Positions 18,719 through 27,424 of a DNA stretch of 64,000 nt are shown here, in pieces. The translations under genes and the position numbers were made by a program. The notes beneath the pieces are model-generated. The model made no database searches, was not told the DNA's origin, and worked only from the letters and a program-made list of their open reading frames with translations. How positions within the stretch are numbered: position 1 is the first letter of the stretch; each line of letters opens with the position of its first letter. This DNA is from Ignavibacterium sp. (GTDB lineage: Bacteria; Bacteroidota; Ignavibacteria; Ignavibacteriales; Ignavibacteriaceae). The stretch covers positions 1,268,903 to 1,332,902 of the forward strand of contig JAVSMP010000001.1 in the NCBI GenBank assembly GCA_032027145.1. Direction: 5' to 3'.

Positions 18719-21700
18719 CTAACCAACATTAAATATCCCTTTCAGCAGTTTGTGTAATTCTCCTTGTGTAAATGGTTTTGAGATATAGTAATCAAAGCCC
18801 TTTGTTAAAAACTCATTTTTATCTGACTCTGCTGCGTATGCAGTTATAGCTACAATCGGGATAGTTCTATAATAACTGTTTTTTCTTATTTTCTGCATAA
18901 GTTCCAAACCATCCATTCCGCTGCCAAGATTAATATCGAACATCAGTGTGTCATATTCTTTAATAGCAGTTTTTTCCAGGGCTTCTTTTGCACTGAAAGC
19001 GGTTTCTATATCGTAACTGGTTTTTAATACAATCTTAATAAACTCAAGAGCAACAACATCATCTTCTACATAAAGTATCTTTGGTTTTTCCGATGTTCTC
19101 CTTTTGGGCAAAAATTTTGATTCGGGTTCCTTTGGTGCTTTTTTAATAATCAGAGCGGGAGCAGAAAGATTTAGTGGTAATGTTATTGTAAAAGTAGTCC
19201 CTTTATTTTCTGAACTAAATAAAGAAATACTTCCGGATAATAGTTCAACATATTTTTTTGTAATAGTAAGTCCTAAACCAGTACCCTCAAAAGTCCTGTT
19301 AAATCCTTCGCTGACTTGCCTGAACTCCTGCCAGATTAAATTTTGTTTTTCCTCAGGTATGCCAATTCCTGTATCTTCAACCTTTATCTCAACAAATAAA
19401 TTATTATCAGTCATTATTCTGGCAGCATAAAGATTTATTGATCCATTCTTGGTAAACTTAACTGCATTACTAATAAGATTATTGATTATATCTTCTAAGA
19501 TTTTGGCGTCAGACTTTATTTTAATGCTGTCTTCTTTAGTAACGGTAGAAATAATTGTATTGTTGCTTTTTGCAGAGCTTGAATATAAAGCTTCAGCATT
19601 CCTTAAGATTTTAATAATATCGAACTCAGTTATATTAACTTCAACTTTGTCAAACTCCAGTTTTGTTACATTTAATATTTTATTCAATGTATCCGTAAGT
19701 CTTTTAGATGATTTTAATATCTGTTCTGCATATTGTCGTTCAGTTGAGTTGCTCAATAAATCCTTAAGTAACTCTGCAAACCCAAGTATTCCTACAAAAG
19801 GTGTTCTTAATTCGTGACTCATATTTGCAAAGAAGTACGATTTAAGCCTTACCATTTCTTCTGCTTTTGTTTTTGCATCAGTAAGCTGATTAATTAATTG
19901 TTTTCTATCAGTAACATCTCTGATTATACTAAGAAGCATTGCTTCTTTATCCTTTGGTTCAATAAAAGAATTTGTAAACTCTGCCCAGATTTTTTGCCCA
20001 TTTTTTAGATAAAGTTCGGTGTCAAATTCATTTTTAATAGTTCTATTTCTAAAACGGTCTTTGTATGCTAACAGTGCATGATCGTTATCGGATATAATAT
20101 AAGAAACATTTAAGGAGCGCCCGATAAGTTCCTCTTTTTGTAATCCAAATAATTTGCAATAAGACTCATTGACATTTATTATTATCCCATTTTTATCAAC
20201 CAGTCTCATTGCATCAATTGAGTTTTCCCATATAGCTCTGAATTTTTCCTCAGACTCGGTTATTTCTGTTAATAAAATTTTTCTATCGGTTATATCTGAA
20301 ATAAAACCATTCCAGACAATGCTTCCGTCTGATTCTAAAGTAGGAGTGGAGTGTCCTTCTAACCATCTAATTCCTTTTTTGGGATGAATAATTCTGAACT
20401 CAATAAACCAGTCAGTCATCTCTTCAGCTGACTTTTGAATACTTCTGCTGATATTTTCTGCATCGTCTTTATGTATTCTTTTATAGAGAGAAACAGCATC
20501 CTCTTTAACCTCTTCCTGGGTTATATCCCATATCTGCATCCAGGTATCACTTACATAAGGCATAGAGATTTTTTTGTCAGGGGTTAATTTAAACGTACAT
20601 AAGCCGCCGGGTGCTGTTTTTGCTATCCTGCTTATCTGCTGTTCCAGTCTGAATTTTTCAAGTAATTCTTCTTCAACTTTCTTTCGAAAACTAATGTCTC
20701 TTAAGTTTACAACTATTGAATTCAGGTTTGGATCAGAAAGTAAATTGCTGAAGATGCCTTCTACCCAAATGTAATCACCGTCAAAGTTTTTGAAACGGTA
20801 TTCAATAGTTTTGATTTCATCAGGGTCTTTTATCAGTTCAGCGATTACAGTATTAATACCTGTCAGATCATCAGGATGTATTATTTCATCAGGATGCGGG
20901 AAAACATTTTGATTTAACGGATATCCTGTAATTTTCTTGGCTGAAGGGCTGATATATGTTGGTAAACCATCAGCGGTTAAAAGCACAATTCCATCCGGTG
21001 CATTTTCAATTAATTTCTGATAATAAAGTTTTGTATTTATAATTTCTTGCTCTGCTTTTTTCCTGTCCGAAATATCCCGGGTTATACTAAGTATATGCAG
21101 TTCGTTATTTAATTCAATAAGTGTGGCGGACATTAAACCATCTTTAATGGTGCCGTCTTTTAATCTGAACTTTGCTTCAAAATTCTCAACAGAATTTGTT
21201 TTAAGAAGTAATTCAACAAGCTTGTGTCTGCTATTTATATCTGCCCATATATTAATTTCTGCTGAGGTTTTGCCTATAACTTCATTTTCTTTATAACCGG
21301 TTAGCGAAGTGAATCCATTATTTATTAAAATATATTTTCCATCAGAAAGACGATTTATATTGATAGCATCCGGATTGGTAATAAAAGCCTTCCTGAACCG
21401 CTCTTCTGATTCTTTTAATTCTTTTTGGGCTTTCTTTTGTTCAGTAAGATCACTGAAGAAGGATTGATAAGTTCCATCAGGCATTTGTTTAGATATCATT
21501 TCGATAGTAATCTCTGAACCATCTTTTCTGCTTATTGTTCTTTCGGTTCTCCAGGTTTCGCCTCTTCGCAAAGCATCGTAACGCAAAGGATTTGTTTCTA
21601 GCACATCTTTTGAAAAAAGATCCTTCATATTCATATTCAAAAGTTCTTCACGTGTATAACCTGTTAAATCGCTTAGCCTTTTGTTAACCGTAATAAAATT

Positions 21701-23557
21701 GCCTGCTTTATCTCCATGAACAAATCCATCTGGTGCAAATTCTATAAGCATTTTAAACTTTTCTTCGCTGGCTTTCAGGTTTTCTATAATTGTTTTTCTT
21801 TCAGTAATATCTCTGACAAATATCAGGATGCATGTTTGACCATTGATAACAATTATTTCACCTTGTAAAAGCCCTGCAAACTTCTCACCACTTTTTCTTT
21901 GACCTGTTGCCTCCAGGTTTCTGATCTTTCCGTGTGATTTAATTTCTTCAATCAATTTCTGTCGTTCTTCCGGATAAAACCAAAGACCCAATTCTAAAGT
22001 TGTTCTTCCAATAAGCTCTGCTTTTTCATAACCAAACATTTTTTCAAACCCGTCATTACATTCCAGAAGCAAGCCCGAATCTAAATCAGTTAAACTAATT
22101 GAATCGGCAGAGGAGTTAAAAATCTTAGCTAGCTTTTCATTGCTTTCGAATAGGATCCTTTCTTTGGCTCTTTTTTCTGTTTGATCTCTGAAGACTAAAA
22201 CAACTCCTTTTAATAAATTGTTTTCATCTGTAATAGGTGCAGCACTATCAGCAATAGGGATTTCTTTACCAGATTTGTTGATTAATATTGTATGGTTTGA
22301 AAGACCTACCACTTTTCCTTCGGATATAACTTGTTCTACAGGGCTGGGAATGGATTTATTGGTGTCTTCGCTAACAACATTAAATACTCTGTTTAATGGT
22401 TTTCCACTTGCTTCAGTCTCTTTCCAGCCGGTTAGTTTTTCAGCAACGCTGTTCATATTTGTTATTAAACCGTTTTTATCTGTGGTTATCACAGCGTCGC
22501 CTATACTATAAAGAATTGTTTTAAATTCTTTTTGAGAATCAGCTAATTGTTTTTCTTTAATGAAAAGCCCTTTATACAATTCGCTCTGTCTGTTCTTTTT
22601 GATTAATATTAAACCTACCAATATCAAGAGAAATGAAAGCAGAATTATTGAGGAGATTGTGAACACCTCAAAATTCAAATCCTTCATTATAAATTCGTAA
22701 TTAACTTTTGACAAAATAAACGAATTTGTGCCAGGGATTGAGTCAACTTCGGCAATCACTCTTTGGCCTAAATAATCATATCCTTCCACAAGTTTATCTG
22801 CATTTAAAAACCCGCGGGTTAAGATACTAGCTGTATCTTTTAGCGAAATAGAAATTGAGTGTGGAAACTTATTAGATAATAGTAATGGCGAGATTATTTT
22901 TAATGAATCATTGACTTTTTTAAACAAAAAAGTTTCAGTTTCTAAATTGTGCATATCAAAAGTCTCAAGAACCGGAAAAACAAACTTTTCAGGGTTGTTT
23001 CTCTGAACCAAGACAGCAATTACTTTATTATTTTCAATAATAGGTGCGAAGATATCAAGTGTAAGTTGTCTTTTTGAATTATGATAGATGTCTCTTTTAA
23101 CTATTGTGCGGGAATCTACAACTTCTTTGATAATCTTCTTTGATGATGCCCTAAACTCTTTAAATGATGAATCGAAGCTTATTAAAACATTTCCGTTTGT
23201 ATCTGAAAATACAATATCATTATACTCATGATTAACTTTGATTGAAGTTAAAGTGCTTATGATAAAGTTGCTGGCTTGCTTATCAGAAGGATTGGCTAAT
23301 ACTTTTTTAAATTGAGATAAAACCGGTTGGGTGGTTGACATAAAATCAACTTCAATTATTCTTTCTTTATACCAGCGAAGTATTTCAGCAGTTTTAGTTT
23401 TATTTATTGCTGATAGACGTTGATAGTTCTGTAACCTGATTTTTTCAGCTTGATAGTTATAGTATTGAAATATTATAAATACAATCAGGATTGAGGTTAT
23501 AACTATTACAGATATTTTAGTTATTCTGTTTTTGTAAAAATCATTAATAAATGTCAT
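18719..23557 (-). CDS. Hybrid sensor histidine kinase: periplasmic sensor, seven PAS domains, HisKA, HATPase, REC
   Basis: A 1612-residue kinase, among the largest of its class. A first helix at about residues 13-32 and a second at about 295-318 (ISSIILLSFLLILVGLILI) enclose a periplasmic Cache/CHASE-like domain. Seven PAS domains follow, the sixth with a PAC-like GIRWLEGHSTP segment. HisKA (ANMSHELRTPFVGILGFAE), HATPase_c (NLISNAVKFTKNGS, GTGLGLTITKKY) and REC (LYVEDDVVALEFI, MFDINLGSGMDG) finish the protein. The first PAS and the whole catalytic C terminus resemble the neighbouring kinase closely, so one gene arose by duplication, with the membrane sensor swapped. No output domain or dedicated response-regulator gene is adjacent. 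Confidence 0.9.
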   Translation of the reverse strand: MTFINDFYKNRITKISVIVITSILIVFIIFQYYNYQAEKIRLQNYQRLSAINKTKTAEILRWYKERIIEVDFMSTTQPVLSQFKKVLANPSDKQASNFIISTLTSIKVNHEYNDIVFSDTNGNVLISFDSSFKEFRASSKKIIKEVVDSRTIVKRDIYHNSKRQLTLDIFAPIIENNKVIAVLVQRNNPEKFVFPVLETFDMHNLETETFLFKKVNDSLKIISPLLLSNKFPHSISISLKDTASILTRGFLNADKLVEGYDYLGQRVIAEVDSIPGTNSFILSKVNYEFIMKDLNFEVFTISSIILLSFLLILVGLILIKKNRQSELYKGLFIKEKQLADSQKEFKTILYSIGDAVITTDKNGLITNMNSVAEKLTGWKETEASGKPLNRVFNVVSEDTNKSIPSPVEQVISEGKVVGLSNHTILINKSGKEIPIADSAAPITDENNLLKGVVLVFRDQTEKRAKERILFESNEKLAKIFNSSADSISLTDLDSGLLLECNDGFEKMFGYEKAELIGRTTLELGLWFYPEERQKLIEEIKSHGKIRNLEATGQRKSGEKFAGLLQGEIIVINGQTCILIFVRDITERKTIIENLKASEEKFKMLIEFAPDGFVHGDKAGNFITVNKRLSDLTGYTREELLNMNMKDLFSKDVLETNPLRYDALRRGETWRTERTISRKDGSEITIEMISKQMPDGTYQSFFSDLTEQKKAQKELKESEERFRKAFITNPDAININRLSDGKYILINNGFTSLTGYKENEVIGKTSAEINIWADINSRHKLVELLLKTNSVENFEAKFRLKDGTIKDGLMSATLIELNNELHILSITRDISDRKKAEQEIINTKLYYQKLIENAPDGIVLLTADGLPTYISPSAKKITGYPLNQNVFPHPDEIIHPDDLTGINTVIAELIKDPDEIKTIEYRFKNFDGDYIWVEGIFSNLLSDPNLNSIVVNLRDISFRKKVEEELLEKFRLEQQISRIAKTAPGGLCTFKLTPDKKISMPYVSDTWMQIWDITQEEVKEDAVSLYKRIHKDDAENISRSIQKSAEEMTDWFIEFRIIHPKKGIRWLEGHSTPTLESDGSIVWNGFISDITDRKILLTEITESEEKFRAIWENSIDAMRLVDKNGIIINVNESYCKLFGLQKEELIGRSLNVSYIISDNDHALLAYKDRFRNRTIKNEFDTELYLKNGQKIWAEFTNSFIEPKDKEAMLLSIIRDVTDRKQLINQLTDAKTKAEEMVRLKSYFFANMSHELRTPFVGILGFAELLKDLLSNSTERQYAEQILKSSKRLTDTLNKILNVTKLEFDKVEVNITEFDIIKILRNAEALYSSSAKSNNTIISTVTKEDSIKIKSDAKILEDIINNLISNAVKFTKNGSINLYAARIMTDNNLFVEIKVEDTGIGIPEEKQNLIWQEFRQVSEGFNRTFEGTGLGLTITKKYVELLSGSISLFSSENKGTTFTITLPLNLSAPALIIKKAPKEPESKFLPKRRTSEKPKILYVEDDVVALEFIKIVLKTSYDIETAFSAKEALEKTAIKEYDTLMFDINLGSGMDGLELMQKIRKNSYYRTIPIVAITAYAAESDKNEFLTKGFDYYISKPFTQGELHKLLKGIFNVG

Positions 23558-23774
23558 AAACTATAAAGTCTCAGTTCTAAAATTTATTCTTTGACAACGT
23601 ATTAAGTAAAAGGAATCAATAGCTAATCCTATGCCAAAATTTTGAAATGAAAGCAAAAAACAAATCAAGGATTAAACACTAAATTTTTCATTGAATTCAG
23701 GTTTCGGGTTTATAGAAATTATTAGTATCGAAAAATTGGTTTTAAATGTAAGAAAAGATTGCAGTTCAAATAAG

Positions 23775-23803
23775 AAAAGGGATGCCGAAGCAATCCCTTT
23801 TTG
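23775..23803 (-). terminator. Terminator with a C(TTCG)G tetraloop, downstream of the metal transporter operon
   Basis: On the minus strand AAGGGATTGC, TTCG, GCATCCCTT form a stem with one bulged A, closed by the very stable C-UUCG-G loop and followed by TTCTTATTT. It lies about 125 nt beyond the znuB stop codon and before the kinase gene. Confidence 0.75.
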
Positions 23804-23863
23804 TGTGTGTTAATTCTTTTAATAATCGATTTAATAAAATCTATAAAACTACTCTCATTAAGA

Positions 23864-23890
23864 TTATCGTGTATAATCTGGAATAGTTTA
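23864..23890 (-). promoter_or_regulatory. Sigma-28-like promoter facing a terminator, no ORF between
   Basis: On the minus strand TAAA (23887-23890), 15 bp, CACGATAA (23864-23871). A transcript from about 23856 would reach the hairpin at 23803-23775 after some 50-85 nt without an ORF, so the product could be a small RNA. The rest of 23558-23928 holds nothing else I recognise. Confidence 0.35.
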
Positions 23891-23928
23891 GTATCAGAAA
23901 ATTAATTTATCAACTACTGATTATAAGG

Positions 23929-24726
23929 TCAGTTTCTTTTCCTTATCATCATTATAAAAAAGAAAACAAATGCCTGAAGTAAAATAATTGTTGCCCCGCT
24001 TGGCACATCAAGATAATATGAAACCCATAAACCGATCAGTGCTGTAACAGTTCCGGTTATTATGGAAAGTAATGTCATTTTGCTAAAAGATCTGGAAATT
24101 AATCTGGCAGCAGCAGGAGGAATAACCAGGAATGCTGCAATCAAAACAATACCGACAACTTTAATAGAAACAACAACTGTTACAGAAATTAAAATGCTTA
24201 ACAAATAGTCATCAAGGTCAACAGGGATGCGGTCTGCAAGAGCAAGTTCTCTGTCAAAGGATGAGTATGCCCATCGTTTCCAGAATGGAAACAAAAGTAA
24301 GGTGATAATAATTAAAACAGCGGGGACAAGTATATCAGTAATCGTTACTGACAGAATAGAACCAAATAAATAATTAAACGCATCACTTGAATATTGTCTT
24401 TTAAGAAAAATAAAAATTACTCCAAGTGCCATTGATACGGAAAAGAATATGCCAATAGTAGTATCACCCCCAAGATTGGTTTTATCTTTTACCCAGGTGA
24501 TACCGATAGCAACTAAAATAGTAAATGGTACTGCAGTCCAAAGCGGTTCCTGATTAAGCAGAACACCAAGTGCAACCCCGCCGAAAGCCGCATGCGCCAG
24601 ACCGCTGCCAAGAAAGCCTAATCCTCTTTGTACAATAAACACACCGTAATAACCCGAAAGAAATCCTACAAGTACACCTGCTATCAAAGCACGCTGCATA
24701 AACTCTATTGAAAAAACCTCAAACAT
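23929..24726 (-). CDS. znuB: Metal ABC transporter permease (ZnuB/MntB family)
   Basis: A 265-residue integral membrane protein of the ABC-3 family, about eight hydrophobic helices. Conserved patches include GFLGSGLAHAAFGGVALG near residue 40, GDTTIGIFFSVSMALGVIF and AAFLVIPPAAARLIS, which contacts the ATPase. It forms the inner-membrane channel for Zn2+ or Mn2+. It is the last gene of znuA-znuC-znuB, 8 bp after znuC. The metal cannot be decided from the permease alone; the symbol is by family. Confidence 0.9.
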   Translation of the reverse strand: MFEVFSIEFMQRALIAGVLVGFLSGYYGVFIVQRGLGFLGSGLAHAAFGGVALGVLLNQEPLWTAVPFTILVAIGITWVKDKTNLGGDTTIGIFFSVSMALGVIFIFLKRQYSSDAFNYLFGSILSVTITDILVPAVLIIITLLLFPFWKRWAYSSFDRELALADRIPVDLDDYLLSILISVTVVVSIKVVGIVLIAAFLVIPPAAARLISRSFSKMTLLSIITGTVTALIGLWVSYYLDVPSGATIILLQAFVFFFIMMIRKRN

Positions 24727-24734
24727 CTTTTAGT

Positions 24735-25475
24735 TTAATTTAAAATTTTATTTTTATGAATGTGCCCAATATGACCAAATGCAAATCGTAAATTCTGCTC
24801 ACTTAAGGATTCTGCCGGAGGACCAAAGCTTACCTGTTTACGATTTAATAATAAAACAAAATCAGAATGATGGTTAGCAACATGCCAGTCGTGTGTAATC
24901 ATAAGAATTGTAGCACCGGATTTTTGCTGATATGACTCAAGCAGATTATACAGATCAGCTTCACCTATTGCGTCAATGCCTGAAGCTGGTTCATCAAGTA
25001 CGACAAGTTTTGGTTTCCTTACAATGCTGCGTGCAAGACATACTCTTTGTAATTCACCGCCTGAAAGTTCTGAAAGCGTTCTGTTTGCAAGTTTATCTGC
25101 ATTTACAAGTGATAATGCCTCCAGTGCTTTTTTTCTGTGTTCGGCTTTTATCATCCAAGTCCATCTTCTTGTAATACCGGATAAAACAAGTTCAATCGCT
25201 AAGGCAGGAAAAGATCTATCCATTGTTTTGATCTGAGGAACATAACCAATTAATGAAGGATCAACTTTATCCGGGTTGTTTCCGAAAATTTTTACATCAC
25301 CATTTGTATATTTAACCAATCCTAATAGTATTTTCATCAAAGTTGATTTACCGGCACCGTTCGGTCCTACAATCGATACAAAAGAATTTTCAGATACAGT
25401 AAGATTAATATCTTCCAGTACTTTTATTTCGCCATAGTTAAATGATAAATTATTTATTTCAATTACCGGAATCAC
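24735..25475 (-). CDS. znuC: Metal ABC transporter ATP-binding protein (ZnuC/MntA family)
   Basis: A 246-residue ATPase of normal size. Walker A is GPNGAGKST (about residues 37-45), the Q-loop is GYVPQ, the signature is LSGGELQRVCLARS, Walker B is KLVVLDEPASGID and the switch His is in LMITHDWHVANHH. The His and IKTMDRSFPALAIELVL region are typical for the zinc/manganese group. The start overlaps the end of znuA by 4 bp, so translation is probably coupled. Confidence 0.93.
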   Translation of the reverse strand: MIPVIEINNLSFNYGEIKVLEDINLTVSENSFVSIVGPNGAGKSTLMKILLGLVKYTNGDVKIFGNNPDKVDPSLIGYVPQIKTMDRSFPALAIELVLSGITRRWTWMIKAEHRKKALEALSLVNADKLANRTLSELSGGELQRVCLARSIVRKPKLVVLDEPASGIDAIGEADLYNLLESYQQKSGATILMITHDWHVANHHSDFVLLLNRKQVSFGPPAESLSEQNLRFAFGHIGHIHKNKILN

Positions 25476-26362
25476 TTCAATGCATTCTTAATAATTTGAA
25501 GATTATGCAAAATTATTTCCTCATAACTCGTTCTTCCTTCAACTCCGCCGATCGGATCCAGTTCGTACTCTTTGATTCCAGAGGATTCAGCCAAAACTTT
25601 AGCCGGCTTATCGCTGTGCTGCCTGTTTGTAAAGATAGCTTTTACATTTTCCCGTTTAACCAGTTCAATTAAATTTTTAATATCCTTTGGTGTTGGCTGA
25701 CTGCCGGGCGCCACTTCCAGTGAGCCGGCAACTTTGAAATTATATCGTTCAAAGAAGTAACTATAAAAAGGATGAGAAGTAAAAACATTCCTGAAGTTTA
25801 ATGAATCAGTTTCATTTTTAATTTTCTGATCAAGCCTAATTAGTCTTTCAGCAAACTTTTCAGCATTTGAATTGAATGCGGCTTCGTTTGTTGGATCAAG
25901 TTTCAATAATTCTTTTAAAAGTTCAGGAATCATAGCACGAACGACATTCGGGTCTGTCCAGAAATGCGGATCAACTCCCATATTTTCCATCTCATTATCA
26001 TCTTGTGTATGTGAGTGAAAATGTGGAATCCTTATATCAATTATATTTTTGGGGGGGACTAAAGAAAGCAATTCGATTTTATTTACTGCAATAATTTTTG
26101 CTGCCCAGCCGTCCAATGTTTCTGAACCGTAGAAAAAAGCTCTGGAGTTTTGTATTGATTGAAAGTCAGACGGAAGCATTTCGTAAGTATGTGGATCAGC
26201 ACCAGCTGGAAGTATTGCTATTACAGAAAATCTGTCTCCGGTTAACTCTTGAATAATCGCTTTGAATGGATAAATTGTTGTAACTATTTCAGATTTCTGT
26301 TCTTGTTTAGAACATCCCGGAACAATGAAAAAAAGTAACAGAATAAAAAGATATCTTTTCAT
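25472..26362 (-). CDS. znuA: Metal ABC transporter substrate-binding lipoprotein (ZnuA family)
   Basis: A 296-residue cluster 9 solute-binding protein. The signal peptide ends in the lipobox VPGC (Cys at about 17), so it is lipidated. The usual ligands can be read: His in GADPHTYEML, His in GVDPHFWTDP, His in FTSHPFYSYFF and Asp in YELDPIGG. A short acidic His-rich loop (PHFHSHTQDDNEMENM) lies before the second ligand, which favours zinc over manganese. The gene overlaps lgt upstream and znuC downstream by 4 bp each. Confidence 0.92.
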   Translation of the reverse strand: MKRYLFILLLFFIVPGCSKQEQKSEIVTTIYPFKAIIQELTGDRFSVIAILPAGADPHTYEMLPSDFQSIQNSRAFFYGSETLDGWAAKIIAVNKIELLSLVPPKNIIDIRIPHFHSHTQDDNEMENMGVDPHFWTDPNVVRAMIPELLKELLKLDPTNEAAFNSNAEKFAERLIRLDQKIKNETDSLNFRNVFTSHPFYSYFFERYNFKVAGSLEVAPGSQPTPKDIKNLIELVKRENVKAIFTNRQHSDKPAKVLAESSGIKEYELDPIGGVEGRTSYEEIILHNLQIIKNALK

Positions 26363-27159
26363 TTTTTCTTTTTGATCAACTCTTTTTGCCTTCTGAACAT
26401 AAAGAACAAACCTGCTGCAACAAAAGGGATGCTGAGTAATTGACCCATATTTAAAAATAAGTTTTGTTCAAAAGGTGATTGATTCTCCTTAACAAATTCA
26501 ACAAAAAATCTGAATCCAAAGATCAGAACAAAGAATAATCCGAACAGGTATCCTTGTTTTGTTTTTTTATCTGTCTTTGAATAAACAAAATACAAAATGA
26601 AAAATGATATAAAGTAAAAAATTGATTCATAAAGTTGTGCTGGATGGCGCGGGATATCATCAACCCTTATAAAGATAAAAGCCCAGGGTAAGTTTGATGC
26701 TTTACCTATAATTTCAGAATTGAACAGGTTGCCTAAGCGAATCAAAGCACCGCCAAGAGCAACTACAATTACTAATCTGTCTAAAATCCAAAGCATCGAT
26801 TTATCTTTTTGCTTCTTTGTAAGGAGATAGATTGAAGTAATTATTCCAATTGCTGCACCGTGGCTTGCAAGTCCGCCTTCCCATACTTTTATAATTTCAA
26901 TTGGATGAGATAAATAATAGACCGGATCGTAAAACAAACAATGCCCAAGTCTTGCACCTATTACAGTTCCAAGTATTACATAAATCGAAAGTTGTTCAAG
27001 GTCAGACTGAGGTTTTTTTTCATTCTTAAAAATTCTGGAAAGGATGATAAACCCAAATACAAATGTTGACGCAAATAGTAATCCATACCAGCGGAGTGAA
27101 ATGGGACCAAGCTTAATAATTTCAGGACTGACATTCCAGAAAATTGATGCAAAGTTCAT
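26359..27159 (-). CDS. lgt: Prolipoprotein diacylglyceryl transferase
   Basis: Lgt moves a diacylglyceryl group from phosphatidylglycerol to the lipobox cysteine of prolipoproteins in the inner membrane. This 266-residue, seven-helix protein shows the family motifs: GARLGHCLFYDP, a glycine-rich GGLASHGAAIG, the Lgt signature IRLGNLFNSEIIG, and RHPAQLYESI. A 4-bp overlap with znuA places the enzyme and one of its lipoprotein substrates in one transcript. A TTTG-N20-TATATTTA promoter-like element lies 31-62 nt upstream. Confidence 0.95.
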   Translation of the reverse strand: MNFASIFWNVSPEIIKLGPISLRWYGLLFASTFVFGFIILSRIFKNEKKPQSDLEQLSIYVILGTVIGARLGHCLFYDPVYYLSHPIEIIKVWEGGLASHGAAIGIITSIYLLTKKQKDKSMLWILDRLVIVVALGGALIRLGNLFNSEIIGKASNLPWAFIFIRVDDIPRHPAQLYESIFYFISFFILYFVYSKTDKKTKQGYLFGLFFVLIFGFRFFVEFVKENQSPFEQNLFLNMGQLLSIPFVAAGLFFMFRRQKELIKKKK

Positions 27160-27189
27160 TTTTATTTTTAAAATGTTTTAGATTGCTTG

Positions 27190-27221
27190 TAAATATAGTT
27201 TGATGACTTGAGGGATGCAAA
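27190..27221 (-). promoter_or_regulatory. Bacteroidota-type promoter-like element before lgt
   Basis: On the minus strand TTTG (27218-27221) and TATATTTA (27190-27197) are 20 bp apart, resembling the Bacteroidota vegetative pattern TTTG-N19/20-TAnnTTTG. The expected start lies about 25 nt before the lgt start codon. The rest of 27222-27424 shows no ORF or RNA gene. Confidence 0.35.
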
Positions 27222-27424
27222 GTTAATAATTAACTGAAAACATCCTGAGAAATTAATAATGTATCTACTTCTCTAAATGTATGTTCTTATAAAAATCTGA
27301 TCGTTTAAAAAAGCAAGAACCACCGAAGTGACTCTGCAGTCCTGTTCGTAATTTATAGTGCCGGTTAAAATCCTGAATAAAGAAAAGAAAGGGTGTGATA
27401 AAACCGAAAGTAATTTTTTCTCAA

